Of a DNA stretch of 64,000 bases, positions 55,713-64,000 are shown in pieces; the first letter of the stretch is position 1; every line of letters begins with the position of its first letter. The translations under genes were made by a program, and so were the position numbers. The notes beneath the pieces were generated by a model. That model was not told the origin of the DNA. It ran no database searches and was given only the letters and a program-made list of their open reading frames with translations. This stretch comes from Vicia villosa (taxonomy: Eukaryota > Streptophyta > Magnoliopsida > Fabales > Fabaceae), in NCBI RefSeq assembly GCF_029867415.1, contig NC_081184.1, forward strand, positions 78,900,364 through 78,964,363, given 5' to 3'.

Positions 55713-56748
55713 TAATTGTAATCCATTTTTATTAAAAGAATGAAATATACTATTTACATATTATTGTAGATTATTTTTGTATTTTCACTTTCTCTCTTCT
55801 TTCTTTTCTTTCTTTTTCTTATATTTTTATTTAGTTTTTGAACTCATTATTTTAATACCTTGTCCTATGCTATATTTTTAATTCTTAATTATTGAATAAA
55901 AAGGGGAATTAATTCTTTAAGTTTTCTTTAATACCTGTATACTGTATGTTTTAACTTAGTATTTAAAATATTGATTTTAATTCATACGTTAGATATTCTA
56001 TGTTTATTTGGTTATTTCAATTACTTTTAATAGGTGATTCATTTAATTAAAATTATTTTATTTAATGTGTGTATACATAATTCATTTATTTTCAATGTTA
56101 TTTTTTAAATCATATGTTACTTGTTGGATTGTGATAATGACAAATAATTATATTATTAATGAAAAATTGTTGAACAGAGAACACAATTATTTTAAATAGT
56201 GTATAGTAATGGTTCAAAAAATATCTTAATAAACCTATTAGCCAAATGAGTGAATGGAATGAAAAATATTTATCGTTAAAATGCCACATTCCTAAGAATA
56301 AGTTTACAATCAATAAAACAAAACTACATTGTTGTTCTCTAATAAAATATTCTTTAAAATTTTATTTTTGTTTAAAATATCATTTATTAAGTTATAAATT
56401 TTATTCAAAAAATTTTAATAATTATAATTTAAAATAAGCTTTTAAATTATAGTTTTTATTCTAGTCTTAAATATAATTATTAACAATCAAATATTATTTT
56501 ATTTTCATAACTTTTATTAATTAATTATAATAAAAAAAATCTAATTTATATTTTAATCATATGAATGCATACTTGATACTAAAACTTTTGAATAAGTTAG
56601 TCAAAAAAAGAATTTAACTAAATCACAATTTTATATTTTTTCAATAAAGTTATTTATTGAATAAATTTTATTTTATTACGTTGCTCGATTATAATGATAG
56701 GTTTTCAAAATCATAATTGTAGTATCAAAATGAAAAAATAATTCTTTT
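55713..56748. other. AT-rich spacer
   Basis: About 1 kb of AT-rich sequence without a supported gene, repeat family or RNA gene. Short frames here are composition effects. Confidence 0.7.
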
Positions 56749-56766
56749 AACGTGTTTTAATACCTT
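56749..56766. other. 18-bp target-site duplication of the LINE (3' side)
   Basis: AACGTGTTTTAATACCTT, identical to 59330-59347, followed by a T run (minus-strand poly-A tail) to 56773. Confidence 0.95.
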
Positions 56767-59329
56767 TTTTTTTACAAGAGCAAACTTAACGGATTTCATT
56801 CAACAAACAATATTCATATCAAGGAGGTATAATATTAAAGATATTACGCCTAGACCAAGAATTGGCCGCCTTTGCTAACGTATGGGCAACCGAATTCGCT
56901 TGGCGCTTAATGAACTTTACCTCGAAGTTCGGAAACAAAACCAACAAATTCTGAATATTCTTAACAATAAAGCTAAATTCGGATCTACCTACACGTGTAG
57001 CATGAATAGACTGAACAACAAGTTGACAATCACTTTCAAAAATAACATGAGATAATCGGAGGGAAATGAAATTTTGGATTGATTCCTTCAGGGCGGTTGC
57101 TTCCGCTTCAATAACAGAGAGAAAACCCACATCCCACGACACACCTGCTGAAACAAATCTCCCCATATGGTTCCTGAAGCACCATCCTCAATTAGTAGTA
57201 TCACATGCGTTATTGAAACCTGCGTCCACATTACATTTCACCTGATTAGTCATAGGCGGAGTCCACACTGTTGGAATATTATTAACCATACCAGAGTTAT
57301 GATCATCTCTAGCTAAAAACCAATCATACCAATAGTGATACGTCTGTAAGCCAATCCTCAAAGCATCATCCCGGGTATCTTGCGAAACCACATTATTCCT
57401 ACTTCTCCAAAGAGCCTTCAACAAAACAGCAAATCTACCCGCATCCTTACGGTCCTCCTGGCTGTAAACATATAAAATAAGGGACTTAGCGTCGTGGAAA
57501 GTATATAACCGAGGTTCTATTATAGATGACAAACCTGATTCCCTCCAACTTTGAGAAGTAGAAATGCAACCAAAAAACACATGCCACTCATCTTCATCTT
57601 CTAAATCACATCAAGGGCATAAGGACGAACATTGAACATGATGTTGTTGAAGCTTAGAGCGAGTCGGGAGGCAGCCCCTGCAAATCCTCCATAACAGATT
57701 CTTAGCTCTTGGTGGCGCAAAAATATTCCAAAGATGCTTCCAACTACCCTCAATGCCAAAAGACTGTGTACTACTTTGTAACTCCTTCCAAAGCCTATAA
57801 CTCGATTTCACACTATACTCCCCATTCTTCTCCTCTTGCCACACCAACTTATCTTCCACCACATCTTCCACTAATGAAACTCTAAGAATAACTTCAGCCC
57901 CTTCATTATCAAAAATTTGCTTCACCTTACCTACATCCCACTGCTTACTATCGGGAAGTAAGAGATCTTTCACATAGAGATCATACATATGTCGATCTTG
58001 CGGCCCATTAATCCACCACCTACATTTCTCACGGAGCCAAGGGTCCGTCATGACCTTAATACTACTCCCACCTCCAATACTCCACCTACTTCCAAGCTTT
58101 AAAACATCCTTAGCCTTCCACAAACTACGCCAAACAAAACTCGGGTTGTTACCAATCTTAGCATCAAGGAAAGAGGAATGAGGGAAATACCGCGATTTGA
58201 AAATTCTGGTCACAAGAGAGTTTGGTGACGCCAACATATTCCACAATTGTTTAGCAACCATAGCCATGTTAAAAGCTTTAAAATCCCTAGAACCCAAACC
58301 TCCTTCACTTTTAGAACTAGTCATCCTCTCCCACGCCAACCATCTAATACCTTTGTTGTTACAACCACCCCCCCCCCCCCCACCACCACCAAAACGAATT
58401 AAGCATTTTTTCAATGTCGTTCCCCACCCCATCCGGAATCAGATAGACACTCATAATTTAACCCGGGATTGACAGAAGAACTGATTTTATCATAACCTCC
58501 TTCCCTGCTTTAAATAAGGATCTACCACTCCAAGAGTTAATTTGTTTCCAAATCGTGTCCTTAATAAAACTAAACACCGCCTTCTTACTTCTGCCAATCA
58601 TAGAAGGCAATCCCAAATACTTCCCTGTTCTCAAAACATGTCTCACCCCCATCACATTAGCTAAATCCTCTTGAGCTAGACCACTTAAGTTACGACTAAA
58701 AATCACTTCGGATTTAGACAAATTGATCTCCTGACCCGTCGCCTCAGCATAAGTATTAAGAATATCCATAAGATTTTTCACCTCTATAAGATTTGCCCTG
58801 CAAAATAAAAAACAATCGTCAGCAAAAAGCAAGTGGGCCACACTGGGTGCCCCCTGCATATACGTGCTCCATGGAGGTCTCTACGGGAAACTGCGCCTCT
58901 AATGAGAGCATAAAGGCATTCAAAAACAAGGATGAACAGGTATGGCGAGAGGGGATCTCCTTGCCTCAGACCTCTTCCTGGAATAATGGGTCCAACTCTA
59001 TCTGAATTGACAAGAACAGAGTAATGCACTAACGTCACACACATCATAAGCCAATGGGTTCATCTCTCATCAAACCCCAACTGAAGGAGAATACCACGAA
59101 GGAAACCCCAATCCACTCTATCATAAGCTTTACTAATATCAATCTTTAAGGCCAAATGGGATGTATTATCCCTAGTCTTCCTTTTTAAAGCATGAATAAT
59201 TTTAGTAGCCACCATGGCGTTATGAAGAATGGACCGACCTTCGACAAAAGCTTACTGTTCCTCCGATACACACTTATCCAAAACAATCTTCTACCGATTA
59301 ACTAACAATTTGGCCACGAGCTTATACAC
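56767..59329 (-). mobile_element. L1-type LINE, 5'-truncated
   Basis: 2.56 kb between perfect 18-bp duplications. The minus strand ends in a short poly-A tail (T run at 56765-56773 on plus). The 5' end falls inside the RT domain, so endonuclease and ORF1 are absent: the usual 5' truncation of target-primed reverse transcription. Confidence 0.93.
56819..59329 (-). pseudogene. LINE ORF2 remnant: RT, zinc-binding region, RNase H
   Basis: Read on the minus strand: RT from 59329 (AFVEGRSILHNAM at ~59250, DISKAYDRVDW at ~59130), polymerase motif FADD at ~58828, RT thumb region to 58458, then KGIRWLAW and GGLGSRDFKAFN at 58250-58360, zf-RVT region at ~57560-57640 (CSSLCP...EWHVFFGC), and a C-terminal RNase H with VDAGF (57209), EAEA, ESDC and AHTLAKAA (56870). 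Stops interrupt it at about 59285, 59255, 59053, 57608 and 57188, and the frame changes around 58430-58860. A run of 14 C at 58371-58384 (poly-G on the coding strand) sits in the middle. Not functional. Confidence 0.9.
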
Positions 59330-59347
59330 AACGTGTTTTAATACCTT
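59330..59347. other. 18-bp target-site duplication of the LINE (5' side)
   Basis: AACGTGTTTTAATACCTT, the other copy of 56749-56766. Confidence 0.95.
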
Positions 59348-59925
59348 AGGCTACAACAAATGTTATATTTTGAATTGATATATAAAATATTATTTTCAAT
59401 TAATATGTTGGTTTTGTTATATATTTATGGAGAAAATTAACTATAATTTTTTATGTGTAGTTTGTACTATTTCTCGATTAAAATATGTCAAGTGTATTTA
59501 AATATCATTTAGAAAGTAAAAATAAGAGGAAATTATACCTTTGTCATTTTTTTATGGAAAATAGTATAAACTGCACCTAAAGAATTGTATTTAAGTTTTC
59601 TCCTATATTTCTTAACAAGTCTTTCAACCAAAAAAAATGCGGAACGGAAATTTCTTTTAACATATATTACTTGGTGGGAGATAGAGTCAAAATATCTTAT
59701 GACTTTATTTAGAAATGGTTAAATATTAATACTTTTACCAATGTTTTAAAAATCGGACCGGAGATCGATTAAACAAAGCTTCCGATTTAAGGTTTAATTG
59801 GTTCAACTGATTAAACTTATGGTTGAATCTTTTATTAAATAAACTAATATTATGAAACTAATTTCTGATAGATATGTCACACATGATCATATATTCACAA
59901 CTTTGTCAAATTTTTGTTAAATAGA
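59348..59925. other. AT-rich spacer
   Basis: No gene or clear repeat is seen. AATCGGACCGGAGATCGATT near 59750 is locally GC-richer but unassigned. Confidence 0.6.
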
Positions 59926-61190
59926 CTAAAAAACAAACAAATTCAAAAATTCATCGATCGAACTCCCGGAGGTCCACCATCACCTTCTCCAATCGCAATT
60001 CACAAGTATTCCACTAAAAATAGTCCTTCTAAACATACTCTTTGAATATCGTATGATTTTCTTATAGATGGTTATACATTAATACTATTATTCTATTCCT
60101 ATTGATTAAATTACATTATTAGAAATGATTAGGTAGTGGAAAGATCACCAAAATTTATTATTATTATTATTATTATTTTATTATTATTTTGTAGTTCAAC
60201 TAAAGGAGTAGAATACCACTAATTAAGGCAAGATTAATAGTAGAAGATGAGAAGTTGGGACAAATATTATTTAAAAAACTGTATCATAAATAAGTCACTT
60301 ATTTTAAAAAATTTAAAATTATACGGAAAAAGAAATACAACAACAATTAAGCCTTATTTCATTAAGAAAAAAAATTAAAATTACATCAATCAGACTCTCC
60401 GAGTTCTTTAATCACCTTCCCAAATCATATTTCATAAGTCTTCCACTAGAAAATGTCATTCTTAACTAGTTATTTCCTTCACTAAAAATACACCAACTTG
60501 AATTGTCTATTTCGGACTGTCCATATCGTGTAAGATGTTTAAAGAAACAAAAAAGATATTAAAAAATTTCAGCAATCAGACTCTAGAGGATCACCTTCAC
60601 TTTTAAAGATCATAATTTAGAAATCGTCAACTTGAAAAAGTTATTCCAACTGACTCTTTCCTACTTAAGAAAATACAGACTGGCATTTTCAATATTAAAC
60701 TGTCCAATTTTTGTTAAATAGACTAAAAAACAAACAAAAAACAAAACATTTATCGATCGAACTCCCGGAGGTCCACCATCACCTTCTCTAACCACAATTC
60801 ATAAGTATTCCACTAGAAATAGTCCTTCTCAACAGACTCTTTTCTATAATTGAAGAACAATAATTAGAGTTTTAAAATTTAACATATCCACATAGTATAA
60901 AATGGAATAAGAAACAAAATAATTAAAACATTTCATTTATCGGACTCCTGGAAATCTGCTATCACCTTCTCGTGTCACATTACACAAGTTTTCCACTATA
61001 AATGGTCATTCTTAACTAACTCTTTTCATCACTGGAACAACATCGACTAGAATTTCCATATTGGAACGTCCACATTGTGTAAAATTGACTAAATAACAAC
61101 AAATTCAAAAATTTCATCAACCGTACTCTCAAAGTTCCATCATCACCTTCCTAGATAAGTAACAAGTCTTCCATTAAGAAGTACGTTGTT
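59926..61190. repeat. Degenerate ~183-bp tandem repeat
   Basis: The word ATCACCTTC (or close) recurs at 59979, 60411, 60590, 60778, 60961 and 61142, mostly 179-188 bases apart. It is preceded in each case by a CGAACTCCCGGAGGTC-like stretch and followed by ACAAGTNTTCCACTA and ACTNACTCTTT. The first interval (432) is about two units plus an expanded ATT microsatellite. Units look 60-80% alike. Confidence 0.75.
60155..60190. repeat. ATT microsatellite
   Basis: About 11 ATT/TTA repeats with one interruption, inside the 183-bp repeat region. Confidence 0.9.
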
Positions 61191-61760
61191 GATGTGATAT
61201 AATAGTGTACTCTGAATGACACTGTCAATACTTTGAGGTTCGATAAGAACTAGTGTTAATTTTGTTTATGTTAGAAAAAGTTGATGTCTAGCCAAATTAG
61301 CAGTGTTATTAAGTTTGCAAGAACCTGTGTTAGCCTTAATCGACGGTGTTAGATTTGATGATAGTGGTTGGGATGGAAGATTGCATATTTTTAAAGATTA
61401 TGCACCATGTATTTTCGAGTTAGGTTAGAACTTCGGTCCTGTGTTAGATCTTAGGTTGGCTATTAGCTTCTTTTGGAATAATAACTATAATAATATAACA
61501 TCGGGGTTGTGACTATTTTAATATGTTAGCTAGTTTATCATAAATTGGATAATCTTATCTTATGGTCATGTTTTGAATTTCTATTTCGATGTGCAAAGTT
61601 GAGTATTAGTTTGATGTGACACCCTTGTCTTATTTGCTTGTAATCCACAATATTTTTAGAATGAAAGAAATATTTTTTCGAGTTTCCTACTTTTTATCTT
61701 GTATTTAAGAACCTCTTATGCATTGTGCTTATTTAAGCACCTTCTTTTTTATTAACTAGT
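61191..61760. other. Spacer without identified features
   Basis: No gene, RNA or repeat family recognised; composition slightly less AT-rich than the flanks. Confidence 0.6.
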
Positions 61761-61764
61761 AAAG

Positions 61765-61786
61765 GACCCGTGCGTTCGCACGGGTC
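61765..61786. repeat. GC-rich perfect hairpin
   Basis: Arms GACCCGTGCG and CGCACGGGTC around TT. Decayed relatives: ACCCGTGCGTTCGCACACAT (about 61971) and ACCCGTGCGTTCACACGGAT (about 62029). CpG-dense in otherwise ~80% AT DNA. This type of hairpin occurs near the ends of some plant Helitrons and MITEs; no complete element could be delimited. Confidence 0.6.
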
Positions 61787-62430
61787 ACGTAAAGTCGATA
61801 TAAATAATAAATAAATATATAATAATAGTTAATAAATATATATAAAAGATACGCAAATTAAAAAGAAAAAACATTTAAAATTATAATTATTATATAAATA
61901 TTAATTTAATCTAGTAAGAAATATATACTTTAGTAGAAAAAATAAATGAAATAATTAAGTAGTCATCTACCCGTGCGTTCGCACACATCATACAATATCG
62001 TTATAAATCTACCATGCGTAGTCATCTACCCGTGCGTTCACACGGATTGCAATGTTATCATAATAAATAAATATAATATATGTGATTATATTTATTTGAT
62101 TCGGTAATAGGTACCAAACTTTTTTGTTCAAATTTTATTCATTGTCACTCATACCCCTATCTTATTATAAACATTTGAAATATTTTTCACTTATTTTAAA
62201 TAAAAATTTCAATATATTCAATATATTTCGTAGATTTATTTTTTCAAAATATCAATTATAGGTTAATACGTACCTATAAAAAGTAAAGGAAATAATTAAA
62301 TAGTCATCTATCAGTAGTAAATAAATTTAATATAGTGATGGTTAAAAATATAAATAAAATATATACAGATTAAGTAGCTTTGCCCCGTCGAAAAATGTAT
62401 ATTTTAGTAGAATTTTTTTTTTAAATTGTC

Positions 62431-62435
<5 letters not shown>

Positions 62436-62515
<80 letters not shown>
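62436..62515. repeat. (AT)40 microsatellite
   Basis: Eighty bases of uninterrupted AT, ending at TATATGTATT. Confidence 0.98.
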
Positions 62516-62519
<4 letters not shown>

Positions 62520-62714
62520 TATTAGAATAAAATCTCAGAATGACTATATATATAATGAAAATAAAATGAAGATTATAAGTTTTAAAAATATTCATAAAAA
62601 GATGTAATAATTTTGTATTTTCTATAAAAGATGCAATGTCCGTGTGTCTGCCACACCCCGCACCCTTGGTTTTGCAGGACGGGGGCAAGGTTTTACAACC
62701 CGTGTATTCATTTT

Positions 62715-63150
62715 TAAAATTATTTGTAACTTATTTCCGTTTATAAAAATAATTGTATCAACAGTTGACTTTTTCTCGTTTATAAAAAAAATGTAAGTTA
62801 TTCCCGTTTATAAAAATAATTGTATAAAAAATTGACTTTTTCCCATTTATAAAAATATTTGTAACTTATTCTCGTTCTTCAAAATAATTGTATCAACGGT
62901 AGACTTTTTCCCGTTTATAAAAATATTTGTAACTTTTTCCCATTTATAAAAATATTTGTAACTTATTCATGTTTATAGAAATAATTGTATTAACAATTGA
63001 CTTTTTCTCATTTATAAAAATATTTATAACTTATATCTGTTTTATAAAATAATTATATCAACCGTTCACTTTTTCTTGTTTATAAACTGTATCAACGATA
63101 GCCTTTTCCCATTTATAAAAACACTTGTAACTTATTCCGTTTATAAAATT
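62715..63150. repeat. ~67-bp degenerate tandem repeat
   Basis: CCCGTTTATAAAAATAATTG recurs near 62737, 62804 and 62871, and later with irregular spacing. Each is followed by TGACTTTTTC, CCATTTATAAAAATATTTG and TAACTTATTC. Each unit is itself two related halves (GTTTATAAAAATA...). Confidence 0.8.
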
Positions 63151-64000
63151 AAAACTTAAAGTTATAAATTTTATTATTGATAAATTTTTTCATATATATT
63201 CCAAATACATGTTTGCATGTTTATGTTATAAATTTTATTATTGATAAATTTTTTTCATATCTAAATTTCAACAAAAATTTTTATTATACATGATCATATA
63301 TTTATAGAGTTTAGGATTTAAATTGGTAAGAGAAATTGTAAAAAATATTTTATTATTGATAAAAAAATTCATACATAAATTCCAACAAAAAATTTCATAC
63401 ATAAATTCCAATCAATTGAAATATTATTAGAGATAATTAATTATTATTCTTAATTATAATGTTTACTAAAAAAAATTCTTAAAAATAAAAAACCATTCAT
63501 TAAAAATAAAATTCGATAAACCCTAATTCTTTTAAGTATGTTATAATCAGATTTGAAATATAAAAAAAACACTATAATCAAATTTTGAATATAAAAAACT
63601 TAATTTGGATGATAAAAAATTCAATACCTTTAAATCCATTATAACAGTTATCATTGGATTTGAAATGATTATAATCAAATTTAGATATAAAACTTAGTTT
63701 TTTAATATGTTATAAAAATATTTAGAATATAAGGAATTTAATACCTTTTAATTCATTATGACATTCTAATCATATTTGAAATATAAAAAATTCAATACAT
63801 TTGAACCTCTTATGGATATTGCAGCTACAACATATTTAAATAGTATAATCTAATTTTTTTTAGATAAATAAAGCTTTGTAAAATTATTTTTATTGTTATT
63901 TAAAATATTTTCTTGTATTTTGTTGAATAGTATTTTATTTTTCAAGTATATAAAAAACAATTTTTTTTAATTATTTTATATTTTTTATATAATGTATATT
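63151..64000. other. AT-rich spacer
   Basis: No supported gene. A direct repeat of TTATAAATTTTATTATTGAT with following AAATTTTTTTCATAT is seen at about 63162 and 63225. Confidence 0.6.

Noticed and set aside
57611..58432. Host gene of unknown function with a glycine run
   Set aside because: It is the middle of the LINE ORF2; the glycine run is a poly-G slippage tract, and the frame lies between the LINE's target duplications.
62404..62688. 94-residue frame with a long YIYI repeat
   Set aside because: Translation of the (AT)40 microsatellite.

Overview
The window is plant nuclear DNA made almost entirely of transposable elements. No host protein-coding gene is supported anywhere in it. The families present (Ogre/Tat-like Ty3 elements with LTRs starting TGTCATACCCC, a SIRE-like Copia element, a chromodomain Ty3 element, L1-type LINE with C-terminal RNase H) and the AT-rich spacers suggest a legume with a large genome, probably of the pea/vetch/clover group. 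That assignment is inference from family resemblance; no species is claimed.

Layout. (1) 1-9856: a chain of Ogre-like Ty3 pieces on the + strand: LTR_A, a 100-N gap, a 3' untranslated region with a 95-bp minisatellite, a polypurine tract (PPT), a second LTR_A (3150-~6370), an internally deleted body that keeps only integrase (6371-7732), a long 3' untranslated region and another PPT. (2) 9857-39226: a different Ogre-like LTR (LTR_B) split by a nested insertion. The SIRE-like Copia element (12272-36770, minus strand, TSD CAATT) sits in it. Inside that element's 5' LTR sits a concatemer of a non-autonomous LTR retrotransposon (20527-35984, plus strand, TSD ATAAT) laid out as LTR-int-LTR-int-LTR-int-LTR-int-LTR. 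(3) 39227-53021: two copies of one Ty3-type family head to head (gag of one on minus, gag start of the other on plus). A nearly complete chromovirus (43292-51689, minus, TSD TAAGG) is inserted between them. (4) 53025-55712: a gag-like fragment, an LTR that carries a 5S-rRNA-like Pol III promoter (Cassandra-like), and a 1.9-kb LTR. (5) 55713-64000: AT-rich spacer with a 5'-truncated LINE bounded by a perfect 18-bp target duplication, a degenerate ~183-bp tandem repeat, GC-rich hairpins, an (AT)40 microsatellite and a ~67-bp tandem repeat.

Insertion order can be read from the nesting: LTR_B, then Copia, then the non-autonomous element, then its amplification to four bodies. Intact long reading frames survive only in the Copia pol, the chromovirus gag and pol, and the Ogre-like integrase. 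Everything else coding is broken.

The least ordinary signals are: the TSD-bounded five-LTR concatemer; RNA stem-loops in the Ogre-like 3' regions whose arms differ between copies by compensating changes (7755-7899, and next to the PPT at 3069-3139 and 9778-9846); clusters of perfect palindromes with CpG cores in LTRs of three unrelated families; a 5S-like promoter with exact A-box/C-box spacing in an LTR that adjoins a primer site and gag-like sequence; and a degenerate nucleosome-length tandem repeat near the right end.
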